Shown here piece after piece: positions 16,374 through 24,744 of a stretch of DNA of 64,000 nt. Source of the stretch: AP-15 sp963762575 (GTDB lineage: Bacteria; Pseudomonadota; Alphaproteobacteria; ATCC43930; CGMCC-115725); contig CAVXLL010000013.1 of assembly GCA_963762575.1 (NCBI GenBank), positions 426,588 to 490,587 of the forward strand. The letters are read 5' to 3'. The position numbers and the translations under genes are program-made. The notes beneath the pieces are model-generated. The model was not told the origin of the DNA. It saw only the letters and a list, made by a program, of their open reading frames with translations, and did not search any database. Position 1 is the stretch's first letter. Each line of letters starts with the position of its first letter.

Positions 16374-16691
16374 CTATGTTCCTTTATAGATTTTCCAGAT
16401 CGTCGTCATCTTGAGGAGCGACCCGATCTTGAGGAGCGACCCGACACCGCCGGGGCGCGTCTCGAAGGACGCACCGCACTTGTCCAGCTGGACTTCAGTT
16501 CTTTCACCGACTCGAAAGCGGGAATCCGGGGTTCAGGGCTCAGACGGCGGCTCTGGACCCTCGGTTTCGCGGCGGCGACGAGTAACACATCGATGCTAAG
16601 GGTACCATCTTAACCCGCACTTCGAGGCCGCTCTTGACGACTGCGGCTATCGAGTGCTCCGATCCGCGGCGATCAGAGGGAGAGAGCACAA
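16374..16691. other. 318-base intergenic stretch with an 18-base tandem repeat
   Basis: No credible gene. It contains two perfect adjacent copies of an 18-base unit at 16408-16425 and 16426-16443, and a gaaagcgggaatccgggg stretch at about 16515 that resembles half of a dispersed extragenic palindrome. The last 40 bases supply the gggagagagcac ribosome binding site of the next gene. The region may also hold divergent promoters, but no clear boxes are seen. Confidence 0.5.
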
Positions 16692-17909
16692 ATGCCCGAC
16701 ACCGCAATTTGGAATTTTCGGCAGCTCGCCCACCACGAGCTCGACGGGTTCGGCGGTATTGGCGAGGGCATGTCGATCCAGATCGCCAAGGACGGACGCC
16801 GTATCCTGTGGCTCGCTCACGAGAGCGCGCCGAAAAATTTCACCGCCGTGGACGTCAGCGACCCCCGCGCTCCAAAGATCGTCGCGCGGGCCGATCTGCC
16901 GCAATCCCACATGCGCTCGAACTCGCTGGAGACGGTCGGCGACATCATGGCGGTCGCCTATCAGACGACGCAACAGGGACTGCAGCCCGCGGGGTTCGAG
17001 CTGTTCGACATCTCGGTGCCGGAAGACCCGCGCTCGATCACGTTTTTCGATTGCTCCGGGCCAAATTCGCGCGGCGTTCATCAGCTATGGTTTGCCGATG
17101 GCGAATACATCCACATGAGCTCCAGCGCGCCGGACTTCACGCCGACACATCCCAAGGATGATCAGTTCTACCGGATCATCGACGTCAAGAACCCATCGAA
17201 ACCGGTCGAGGTCGGCCGCTGGTGGCTGCCCGGCACCAGGCAGGGCGACAGCGAGCCGCCGCCGGCGCGTCATCCGGAAGGCGCCGACACCGGCTTCCGC
17301 CCGCATAATACGAATGTCTATCCCGAGCGCCCCGACCGCGCCTATCTCGGCTATATCGACGGCGGGATGATCATTCTCGACATCTCGGACAAGGCCCGGC
17401 CGAAAATGGTGTCGCGCTGGGACTATCATCCGCCCTATCACGGGTTCACCCATACCGTCGTGCCGTTCTTCGACCGCAATCTGCTGATCGTCAGCGACGA
17501 ATGCGTGCGAACCGAGGGTGCCGACTGGCCCAAGCTCGTGTGGGTCGTCGACGGGCGGACCGAGACCAACCCCGTGCCGATTGCGACCTGCCCGCTGCCG
17601 CCGCTCGACACTTACCAGCGGCGCGGCGCCCGCTACGGCGCGCACAACCTCTATGAGAACCTGCCCAAGCCGAATGCGTGGAAGTCCGACCGAGTCGTCC
17701 TGGCGACTTACTTTAACGGCGGGTTGCGCGCGTATGACACCTCCAACCCCTACCAGCCGGCTGAAATCGGCTACTTCGTGCCCGCTCCCCCCGAGCGGGC
17801 GCCGAGCGGGGCGATCCAGATAAACGACGTCTTTGTCGACGAGCGGCAGGTCGTCTACACCGTCGACCGTCATGTCGGAGGCCTCTATACCCTCGAAATG
17901 GACTTCTGA
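16692..17909 (+). CDS. LVIVD-repeat (beta-propeller) protein
   Basis: 405 residues built from repeats of the pattern F-x-x-x-D-I/V-S-D/V-P-x-x-P, for example AVDVSDPRAPKIVAR, ELFDISVPEDPRS, RIIDVKNPSKPVEVG, IILDISDKARPKMVS and RAYDTSNPYQPAEIG. This is the LVIVD repeat, which forms a beta-propeller. Conserved His residues (FRPHNTNVYPE, HGFTHTVVPF, YGAHNLYEN) could bind metal. No signal peptide is evident, unlike many relatives. Substrate unknown. The gene overlaps the likely start of the CobW-type gene downstream, so the two are probably co-translated. Confidence 0.75.
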   Translation: MPDTAIWNFRQLAHHELDGFGGIGEGMSIQIAKDGRRILWLAHESAPKNFTAVDVSDPRAPKIVARADLPQSHMRSNSLETVGDIMAVAYQTTQQGLQPAGFELFDISVPEDPRSITFFDCSGPNSRGVHQLWFADGEYIHMSSSAPDFTPTHPKDDQFYRIIDVKNPSKPVEVGRWWLPGTRQGDSEPPPARHPEGADTGFRPHNTNVYPERPDRAYLGYIDGGMIILDISDKARPKMVSRWDYHPPYHGFTHTVVPFFDRNLLIVSDECVRTEGADWPKLVWVVDGRTETNPVPIATCPLPPLDTYQRRGARYGAHNLYENLPKPNAWKSDRVVLATYFNGGLRAYDTSNPYQPAEIGYFVPAPPERAPSGAIQINDVFVDERQVVYTVDRHVGGLYTLEMDF

Positions 17910-18933
17910 AGCCGGGCGGGAGTCGCTGTTCGGCGGAAAGGACGCGCCGCTTTTCGGCCGCCGACAGCGGCGGGCGCGCGGACCCCGGCTTCCCGTTCTC
18001 GCGGTCACCGGCTTTTTGGGCTCAGGGAAGACGACCTTGATCCGCGCGCTGCTCGACAAGCCCGAAGGGGCGAATACGGCGGTCGTGGTCAACGAGTACG
18101 GCGAAATCGGCATCGACAATGCGCTTTTGCGGTCGAGCAGCGATGTGACGGTGCTGCTCGGCAATGGCTGCCTGTGCTGCAATCTCCGCACCGATCTGCA
18201 GGAGACGTTGCGGGGGTTGTTCGCCGATCGGGCGCGCGGAGCAGTGCCGAGTTTCGAGCGGGTCGTGATCGAGACCTCGGGGCTAGCCGATCCGGGGCCG
18301 GTTCTGCAGACCTTTGCGACCGACCGCGGCCTCGGCCGCGAATTCCATCTGCAGGCCCTGATCTCGGTCGTCGACGCCGTCAATGGCGAACGCAACATCG
18401 AGCGGATGCCCGAGGCGAAGAAGCAAGTGGCCCTCGCCGACCGCATCGTCGTCACCAAGAGCGATCTCGCCGACGCGGCGACGACCGGCCATCTGATCGA
18501 GCAGCTCGGCTCGTTGAACGCCGCGCCGATCGGTGTTGCAGTTGATGGGGAGATCGAGCCGTGCTTCCTGCTGGCCGAGCCCGTCTCGCCGCGGCGCGAT
18601 TTCGACCTGGGCGGAGCCGAGCACAGTCACGGGCTCTGCAGTTTTGCGCTGATCTTCGAGAAACCGCTGCCGTGGGCGAGCTTTGAACAAACAATGGCGG
18701 TGTTGACGGCATTGCGCGGACCCGACCTGCTGCGCGTCAAAGGCCTCGTCGCGATCGAGGAATGCCGCGGGCCCGTCGTGGTGCATTTCGTGCAGCACGT
18801 CGCGCACCCGCCAGTCGAGCTCGAGGATTGGCCGGACGATGACCGGCGTTCCCGGCTGGTATTTGTGACGCGTGGCCTGTCGCGGGAGACTGTTGCGCGG
18901 CTCTTTACCGACGTGGCGGCCATTGCCGCCTGA
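17875..18933 (+). CDS. CobW/COG0523-family GTPase (metal chaperone type)
   Basis: About 352 residues from the ATG at 17875, which overlaps the previous gene by 35 bases; a start at 17833 is also open. Walker A is TGFLGSGKTTL, the CxCC metal motif is NGCLCCNL, Walker B/switch is VVIETSGLADP, and the guanine-specificity motif is VTKSDL. The C-terminal CobW domain follows (LLRVKGLVAIEE, VQHVAHPP). COG0523 GTPases deliver zinc, cobalt or iron to client enzymes. Coupling to the LVIVD-repeat gene hints that the propeller protein may be a client, which is inference only. Confidence 0.88.
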   Translation, partial: SEASIPSKWTSEAGRESLFGGKDAPLFGRRQRRARGPRLPVLAVTGFLGSGKTTLIRALLDKPEGANTAVVVNEYGEIGIDNALLRSSSDVTVLLGNGCLCCNLRTDLQETLRGLFADRARGAVPSFERVVIETSGLADPGPVLQTFATDRGLGREFHLQALISVVDAVNGERNIERMPEAKKQVALADRIVVTKSDLADAATTGHLIEQLGSLNAAPIGVAVDGEIEPCFLLAEPVSPRRDFDLGGAEHSHGLCSFALIFEKPLPWASFEQTMAVLTALRGPDLLRVKGLVAIEECRGPVVVHFVQHVAHPPVELEDWPDDDRRSRLVFVTRGLSRETVARLFTDVAAIAA

Positions 18934-19035
18934 ATTAATCGATACTTTGCTGATATTGATCAATTAGCGTCGTCGTGATACTTACACCAGTAACGAGGGC
19001 ACGACTCGGTTAAGAAAACCTTTGAAGAGGACGCG

Positions 19036-19566
19036 ATGCGGGCACAATCTGCGGCGCTGGGGATAGCTGCCGCAGCGGCTTTTTCGAGCGCCGCTACAGC
19101 TTTGCCATGCGCCGAGACGGGTCTCGGTAAGAGCACGACTTTAAACTATACCTGTACCGTGAGCGACAAGGCTGCGAGCCAACTGGTGGACGATCAACGG
19201 AGCGATCCGGGAGCCAACGCGCCAAAGGATGGCTCACCACCGGCAATCAATCAGTCCGCGCTGTTCCTCGACGTCACGGACGCCGTGGATGAGCAAGATT
19301 TCGTCCGACGCGACATCAAGATTACCAACCTGCAGGCGACGATGACCTCGAACAAATTTGTGGCGGGGCGTTTGCCTCTCGCCGCGGAGGCCACACCGGT
19401 CCAGGATCTCATCACGTTCGCTCCGGATTACCTGTCGATCAAGTTGCTGCCGCATATCTCAAGGCGAACGCCGGTCGGGGTTGGTCTTGTCACAGTGCCA
19501 AAGCCGCCCGTAAAAGAACCCGACCCGACCACTTCAGGCCGATGGTTTCCGAAGCCGCGACCCTAG
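19036..19566 (+). CDS. Hypothetical exported protein
   Basis: 176 residues with a signal peptide (SAALGIAAAAAFSSAATALP). Two cysteines early in the mature part (LPCAET, YTCTV) could form a disulfide. The rest is Pro- and Asp-rich, with DVTDAVDEQDFVRRDIKITNLQATM in the centre, and the C-terminus is proline-rich (PKPPVKEPDPTTSG). I do not recognise the family. The preceding 100 bases are AT-rich and contain gaagagga as a ribosome binding site. The gene ends 25 bases inside the open frame of the TPR-sulfotransferase. Confidence 0.6.
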   Translation: MRAQSAALGIAAAAAFSSAATALPCAETGLGKSTTLNYTCTVSDKAASQLVDDQRSDPGANAPKDGSPPAINQSALFLDVTDAVDEQDFVRRDIKITNLQATMTSNKFVAGRLPLAAEATPVQDLITFAPDYLSIKLLPHISRRTPVGVGLVTVPKPPVKEPDPTTSGRWFPKPRP

Positions 19567-21473
19567 GGGCGCGGGTGGCATCCGAAGAACAGAAGCGAAA
19601 TGCGCGGCAACGGGCGGGGCGGTTGCGGACCGTGCGCGCCGGATTTGTCCATCATCAAGCCGGAAGGCTGCGGCGGGCGGAGGTCCTCTATCGCAAAGCC
19701 CTGCAGAAAGAGCCGGATGACGCCAACGCGCTGCATCTTCTCGGGGTAGTAGCCTATCAGTGCGGAAAAATCGGGACAGCGCTGCGGCTGATCGAGCGCG
19801 CGCTGCCGCAATTGCCGGAACTGCCCGATATACATTTGAACTACGGCAACGCCTTGCGCGAAACCGGTGCGCTGGCGGAAGCGGTGGCGAGCTACCGCCG
19901 GGCGACAGCGCTCAACCCCGATTACGGCATGGCGCACAACAATCTCGCCGCGGCGCTCAATCAGCAGGAGGAATTCGCAGCGGGTCTCGCCAGTTCCGAG
20001 CGCGCGCTCGCGCTGCTCCCGGAGTTTTTCGGGGCATATGTCAATCGCGCCGACGCCCTGATGGGTCTCGAGCGGTTTGCCGAAGCCGAGGTCCCGCTGT
20101 GCCGGGCCCTCGACCTCATGCCCGACCGGGCGCAGACATATCGTGATCTGGGTTGGGTGCTCGCCAAAAGCGGCCGTCATGACGAGGCGGTGGACTCCCT
20201 CGAGCGGGCGATCGTCCTGAATCCGAACGATCCGACGTCGCATTTCGCGCTCGGCACAACCGTTTATCTGAGGAGAGATCTGCCGGGAAGCGAAGCTGGG
20301 CTGCGTCGGGCCGTGGCGCTCGCCCCGGCTTACACGGCGGCCTGGCACGAGCTCGGCGCCGTGTTGCGCAGCTCCGGCCGCTTCGAGGAAGCGCTATTCT
20401 GCTTCCGCCGCGTCATCGATCTCGATCCGGATTGGCCGGAGGCTTATCGCAGCCTCGCCGTCACCGGGCAGCAAGCCGCGGACGAGGCGCAGCTGCGGCG
20501 GCTCGAAGCGGTGCTCAAAGACCGCGAGCGCTCGGTATCGGACCGGATTTCAGCGGGGTTCGCCCTCGGCATGCTGCTGGACAATGCCGAACGCTGGGAC
20601 GAAGCCTTTCCTTGCTTTGCCGAGGCCAACGCTCTTCATCGGCAGCAGCGGGCGCAGGCCGGCGAACATTTCGATATCGATGCGTTGCGACGACAGGTGG
20701 ATGATCTGATCGAACTAGCAACGCCCGACTTCTTTTCCGCCGCCGCGGCGTGGGGCAACCCGTCGCAAGCGCCGGTCTTCATCTTCGGCATGCCCCGCTC
20801 CGGCACGAGCCTTGTCGAGCAGATTGCCGCCAGCCATTCGCAGGTCTTCGGCGCCGGCGAGCTGCATGCATTAGGAAAGATTTGGGACGCGCTGTCGGCA
20901 CACAATCGGGGCCACCCGGTCGAGAAATGGGACGCACCCTTTGCCCGGCGGCTCGCTGACCGGCATGTGGGGGCTCTGCACGCGCTCGGGAACGGATCGG
21001 TTCGCGTTATCGACAAGATGCCGGACAACATCTTTTTTCTTTGGATGATTGCAGCGCTGTTCCCGTCGGCCCGGATTATCCTGTGCCGGCGCGATCTGCG
21101 CGACGTGTGTCTATCCTGCTATTTCCACCATTTCACCGAGGGGCACCTCTACACCTACGATTTGCCGAATTGCGGGGCCAGAGCGTTGGAGGTCCACCGG
21201 CTGGCCACCCATTGGCTCCAGGTGCTTCCGCTTGAGATCCTGGCGGTCGATTACGAGAAGCTGGTCTCGGATCTGGAAGGCGAGAGCCGCCGCCTCATCG
21301 ATTTCATCGGCCTCGAATGGGAACCGGCCTGTCTTGATTTTCATCTCACCGAACGGCCGGTCCTGACCGCCAGCGCCTGGCAGGTGCGCCAACCCATTTA
21401 TACCGGCTCGGTCGGGCGCTGGCGGCATTACGAGCAGTATCTGAAGGCGCTCTGCGAAGTTCTGCAAATCTGA
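19542..21473 (+). CDS. TPR-repeat sulfotransferase
   Basis: Up to 643 residues; a GTG at 19575 is an alternative start. The N-terminal half (about 25-330) is a row of tetratricopeptide repeats, for example LHLLGVVAYQCGKIGTALRL and AHNNLAAALNQQEEFAAGLAS. The C-terminal half is a sulfotransferase domain: the 5'-phosphosulfate loop FIFGMPRSGTSLVEQI near residue 410 and RVIDKMPDNIFFLW, with FPSARIILCRRDLRDVCLSCYF as the 3'-phosphate-binding region. It resembles tyrosylprotein- or glycan-type sulfotransferases that use PAPS. The TPR part probably recruits a protein substrate. Its position between two exported-protein genes suggests it may sulfate an envelope component. Confidence 0.85.
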   Translation: MVSEAATLGARVASEEQKRNARQRAGRLRTVRAGFVHHQAGRLRRAEVLYRKALQKEPDDANALHLLGVVAYQCGKIGTALRLIERALPQLPELPDIHLNYGNALRETGALAEAVASYRRATALNPDYGMAHNNLAAALNQQEEFAAGLASSERALALLPEFFGAYVNRADALMGLERFAEAEVPLCRALDLMPDRAQTYRDLGWVLAKSGRHDEAVDSLERAIVLNPNDPTSHFALGTTVYLRRDLPGSEAGLRRAVALAPAYTAAWHELGAVLRSSGRFEEALFCFRRVIDLDPDWPEAYRSLAVTGQQAADEAQLRRLEAVLKDRERSVSDRISAGFALGMLLDNAERWDEAFPCFAEANALHRQQRAQAGEHFDIDALRRQVDDLIELATPDFFSAAAAWGNPSQAPVFIFGMPRSGTSLVEQIAASHSQVFGAGELHALGKIWDALSAHNRGHPVEKWDAPFARRLADRHVGALHALGNGSVRVIDKMPDNIFFLWMIAALFPSARIILCRRDLRDVCLSCYFHHFTEGHLYTYDLPNCGARALEVHRLATHWLQVLPLEILAVDYEKLVSDLEGESRRLIDFIGLEWEPACLDFHLTERPVLTASAWQVRQPIYTGSVGRWRHYEQYLKALCEVLQI

Positions 21474-21741
21474 GTCGGGTCGCGAGCCAAAGCCAAGGCA
21501 AGCCGCGGACGCTCGCCGCTCGTGAATGTCGGCGCTTTTTACAGACGACTCCTACCCGTATTTCCACACCGGTCTTCCGACCAAACCGCGAATCCATGTC
21601 AATAATTTAGTAAAGGCGCCCTTCCCCTAGGCTGGAGTCGAATTTTGCGGACAGAAGGGAGTGTCGGTCGCTTTTACAAACGTTGCCCAACCATTTTCGG
21701 GCGAGTTTTCTAAGAACCTGATTAGAAAGGAAAATCGTCGC

Positions 21742-21758
21742 TTGGCACGGTGTATGCA
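21742..21758 (+). promoter_or_regulatory. Sigma-54 (-24/-12) promoter of the PEP-CTERM gene
   Basis: The sequence TTGGCACGGTGTATGCA has GG at 21744-21745 and GC at 21756-21757 with exactly ten bases between, the defining spacing of RpoN promoters, and the TGGCAC half is consensus. Transcription would begin about 28 bases before the ATG at 21797, leaving room for the AGGTGGTGAGGAG ribosome binding site. PEP-CTERM genes in other bacteria are known to be controlled by the PrsK/PrsR two-component system with RpoN, which fits. Confidence 0.65.
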
Positions 21759-21796
21759 GGAAATGGGCGACTGGATGTTATAAAGGTGGTGAGGAG

Positions 21797-22471
21797 ATGA
21801 ACCGGAAACTTTCAACCGCGGTCGCACTGTTAGCCGCTCCACTTCTTTGGGCGTCCGCGGCGAACGCAGACATCATCACGACGGGGTCGGGCGCCGGCTC
21901 GGTAACTTTTACCAGCTTGGGGACCGGGGGTGTCGGCTTTTCGACAGCTGGATTTGCATCATTGGCGCCGGCGAGTTTCCAGGCCCCCACCGGGACCATC
22001 CTTCTGACAGGAACTGCCTCGTTTGGTGCGACGAGTGGCACGACTGGACCCGAAGTTGGCGGCATCTTTCCAGTCATCTCGGGCGGGACGGAAACTTTCA
22101 CTTTCACCGCGAGCGGCAACACAGTGACGGGTACCGTGACCTGGCCGGGCATCAAAGACGGCACGAGCACACCGAGTTTTGACGATAACGCTCTTCTAAC
22201 CGTGACCGCCGTAAGCGGCAGCAATGCGGCCTTTCTGGCGGATTTCCCGGTGGGATCTACGCCCACGGTCGACTACACGGTCGACCTGGGCACCGGGCTA
22301 TCCCTCACTTCTTTAGCCGGCAGTCCGTCGGGTACGGCGTACACTGCGACCTATTCGTCTGGCGAGGTCCTACCGAGCCCAGTTTCCGCGCCTGAGCCGG
22401 CGACACTGGCATTGCTGGGGAGCGGACTCGCGGGCCTCGGCCTAATGCGCCGTCGCCGCAAGGCTTCGTAA
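21797..22471 (+). CDS. PEP-CTERM sorting-domain protein
   Basis: 224 residues: signal peptide (AVALLAAPLLWASAANA), a Gly/Thr/Ser-rich beta-type body, and a textbook C-terminal sorting signal, APEPATLALLGSGLAGLGLMRRRRKAS. The mature protein is expected to be exported, cut at the PEP motif by an exosortase and released or anchored outside, often as part of a polysaccharide matrix. It resembles the protein at 14619 only in layout, not in body sequence. It has its own sigma-54-type promoter and an intrinsic terminator, so it is a single-gene unit. Confidence 0.9.
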   Translation: MNRKLSTAVALLAAPLLWASAANADIITTGSGAGSVTFTSLGTGGVGFSTAGFASLAPASFQAPTGTILLTGTASFGATSGTTGPEVGGIFPVISGGTETFTFTASGNTVTGTVTWPGIKDGTSTPSFDDNALLTVTAVSGSNAAFLADFPVGSTPTVDYTVDLGTGLSLTSLAGSPSGTAYTATYSSGEVLPSPVSAPEPATLALLGSGLAGLGLMRRRRKAS

Positions 22472-22496
22472 AGAATTTCGACACTCAAGATCTGCG

Positions 22497-22521
22497 GCGG
22501 CGCCTTTGGGCGCCGCTTTTT
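22497..22521 (+). terminator. Intrinsic terminator after the PEP-CTERM gene
   Basis: A perfect eight-base-pair stem, gcggcgcc/ggcgccgc, with a four-base loop is followed by five T. It lies 26 bases past the stop of the PEP-CTERM gene, on its coding strand. Confidence 0.85.
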
Positions 22522-22764
22522 CCCCTAAGCTCCTCAGTTGCAGACCGCACGTCGTTTGTCCGACTGCCCGGTCGCCGCGTTATCACCTGAGACGAGCGGC
22601 TTATAATAAGACTTAGCCAGGCCCACGGTCGGATTACCTCACGCTTAATCATGCGAGGTTTGGCAATCACGCGAGGTTTGGCGGGCCGTCTCCCGAATGG
22701 CGTCGGAATATCTTATACTGGCCGCGCATCGTGTCCCGAGCGGAGCGAGGCGCGTCGGGAGCAT

Positions 22765-23079
22765 TTATCGGTAGAACACGGCGATCCATACGGTCGGGGT
22801 TGCCGGGTCGGTCCAGTCGACCCGATGACGCCGGTGCGGGACGATGTCGAGCCAGTCGCCGGGGCGCAGCAGGCGCGGCTCGGGCTCGTCGGCAAACCAC
22901 ACCGTGGCGGCGCCAGCGAGCAACAGCACCCATTCGCCCTCCGCCTGGTCGTACCAGAACCCCGGCGGGCTGGCTTGACCCAGCGAGACGATCCGCTCGA
23001 CCCGCAAACCGGGCCGGGTCAGCAATGTCGCGACCTGTTCGGCTGCCCGCGCGTCGGGGAGCGGGGAGAGCAGGTTCAT
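22765..23079 (-). CDS. Cupin-domain protein
   Basis: 104 residues from the ATG at 23079, chosen because it overlaps the glpK stop by four bases (ATGA). A single cupin barrel: RIVSLGQASPPGFWYDQAEGEWVLLLAGAATVWFADE contains motif 1 without the full His set, and PGDWLDIVPHRRHRVDW is motif 2 with its histidines. These small cupins (YdbB-like) are often annotated as putative metal-binding or sugar-related proteins. It is the second gene after glpK. Function unknown. Confidence 0.75.
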   Translation of the reverse strand: MNLLSPLPDARAAEQVATLLTRPGLRVERIVSLGQASPPGFWYDQAEGEWVLLLAGAATVWFADEPEPRLLRPGDWLDIVPHRRHRVDWTDPATPTVWIAVFYR

Positions 23080-24566
23080 GATACGGTCGCCAGCACACCG
23101 GCGACCGCGCGCCGCCAGCCGGCGTAGCGCTCCTCGCGCTCGCTTGCTGGCATTTGGGGCGCAAACCGCCGTTCGGGCTGCCATTTCTCAACCAGCGCCT
23201 CGGGCTCGGGATAGAGGCCGCGAGCGAGGCCCGCGACATAGGCGGCGCCCCATGCGGTAGTCTCGACCGAATTCGGCCGCTCGACCATTGCCGGCAGGAT
23301 GTCAGCGATGAACTGCATCGTCCAATTGCTGGCCGCCATGCCGCCATCGACACGCAAGCTCGCCACGGCGATCCCGGCATCTGCTGCCATCGCCTCGGCG
23401 AGATCGCGCGTCTGGTAGCCGACGGCCTCCAGCGTGGCGCGCGCGATCTCCGCGAGACCACACTCCGCCGTCAGCCCGATCAGCGCCCCCCGCGCCTGCG
23501 GCAACCAGTAAGGTGCCCCGAGCCCGGCAAAGCCGGGCACCAGATAGAGCCGCTGCTGCGGGTCCGCGCGCGCGGCGAGCCGCTCCGCCTCCGGCGCCGT
23601 CCCGATCGCGCCGAGGCTGTCGCGCAGCCATTTGACCGCCGCTCCGGCGACAAAAATGCTGCCCTCGAGAGCATATATGGTCTCGCCCCCGAGCCGGTAG
23701 GCAACCGTCGTCAACAGCCGATGGCGCGAGGTTGCCGGCTCATGCCCAGTATTGAGCAGCGCAAAGGCTCCGGTGCCGTAAGTCGATTTGACCATCCCCC
23801 GGCGGAAGCAGGCCTGGCCGATCAGCGCGGACTGCTGGTCGCCGGCGATCCCGGCGATCGGTACCGCAGCTCCCAAAAGCTCCGGGATCGTGGTGCCGAA
23901 ATCCGCCGCGGTATCCAGCACCTCGGGCAGAACCGCCGGCGGGATTCCAAACGCCTCGAGGAGATCGGCGTCCCAGCCGAGGCGCCGAATGTCGAAAAGC
24001 ATCGTTCGGGACGCGTTCGTCACGTCGGTCATGTGCCGCCGGGCGCCGGAAAGCCGCCAGAGCAGATAGCTGTCGATCGTGCCAAAGGCGATTTCGCCCG
24101 CCCGGGCGCGCTCGCGCAATCCCGGCAGATTGTCGAGCAGCCAGGCGATCTTGGACGCGGAAAAATACGGGTCGATCACAAGCCCGGTGCGCTGCGCGAC
24201 GGTTTCGCCGAGACCCTCCCTGCGCCAGCGCTCGCACAGCTCGGCGGTCCGGCGGTCCTGCCAGACGATTGCGTTATGGACCGGCGCCCCGGTCGCGCGC
24301 TCCCACAACACCGTCGTCTCGCGCTGGTTGGTGATGCCAATCGCGGCGATCGGCCCGTCCGCAGCGGCCGCCGCTTCTCGGCAGGTCGCGACGACGCTCC
24401 GCCAGATCTCCTCCGGGTCGTGCTCAACCCAGCCGGGCTGCGGATAATGCTGGGTTAGTTCGATTTGCGCGGTGCTGCGCGCGCGCCCCGCCGCGTCGAA
24501 CAGGATTGCGCGGGTGCTGGTGGTGCCCTGGTCGATCGCCAGAATGTAGGGCAAGGCGGTGACCAT
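23076..24566 (-). CDS. glpK: Glycerol kinase
   Basis: 496 residues from the ATG at 24566, the normal GlpK length; the open frame to 24995 runs antisense through the receiver-cyclase gene and is rejected. The FGGY-family N-terminus is ILAIDQGTTSTRAILFD. WVEHDPEEIW, ITNQRETTVLWER and WQDRRT are GlpK substrate-site motifs, and the C-terminal YLVPGFAGLGAPYW and RVDGGMAASNW blocks are intact. It makes glycerol-3-phosphate from glycerol and ATP. No glpF or glpD is beside it. It is divergent from the receiver-cyclase gene, with about 180 bases between the starts. Confidence 0.95.
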   Translation of the reverse strand: MVTALPYILAIDQGTTSTRAILFDAAGRARSTAQIELTQHYPQPGWVEHDPEEIWRSVVATCREAAAAADGPIAAIGITNQRETTVLWERATGAPVHNAIVWQDRRTAELCERWRREGLGETVAQRTGLVIDPYFSASKIAWLLDNLPGLRERARAGEIAFGTIDSYLLWRLSGARRHMTDVTNASRTMLFDIRRLGWDADLLEAFGIPPAVLPEVLDTAADFGTTIPELLGAAVPIAGIAGDQQSALIGQACFRRGMVKSTYGTGAFALLNTGHEPATSRHRLLTTVAYRLGGETIYALEGSIFVAGAAVKWLRDSLGAIGTAPEAERLAARADPQQRLYLVPGFAGLGAPYWLPQARGALIGLTAECGLAEIARATLEAVGYQTRDLAEAMAADAGIAVASLRVDGGMAASNWTMQFIADILPAMVERPNSVETTAWGAAYVAGLARGLYPEPEALVEKWQPERRFAPQMPASEREERYAGWRRAVAGVLATVS

Positions 24567-24744
24567 CAACGATACCAAACTCCTCCGCGCCGTCGATCCA
24601 GGCCTCTTCGTCGGCGCAACGTCTGCTATTATCGACCTTGAGAGGCGCCGGCAGAACAGGCAGTGACCGGATGTCAGGCCGCAAAAATCGGTCTCATCTT
24701 CGACGAGCCGCTCGATGTTGTCATCAAGCAGCGAAGGGGGAGGC

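Noticed and set aside
21627..21842. Small minus-strand frame over the PEP-CTERM promoter
   Set aside because: No ribosome binding site, no family resemblance, and it overlaps the sigma-54 element and start of a firm gene.
22735..22772. Hairpin tcccgagcgg...cgcgtcggga after the cupin gene as a terminator
   Set aside because: The stem is imperfect and no T-run follows in the direction of the cupin gene.
22667..23461. 264-residue frame overlapping the cupin and glpK genes
   Set aside because: Shadow frame of two clear genes on the same strand; Arg/Pro-rich composition typical of a wrong frame in high-GC DNA.
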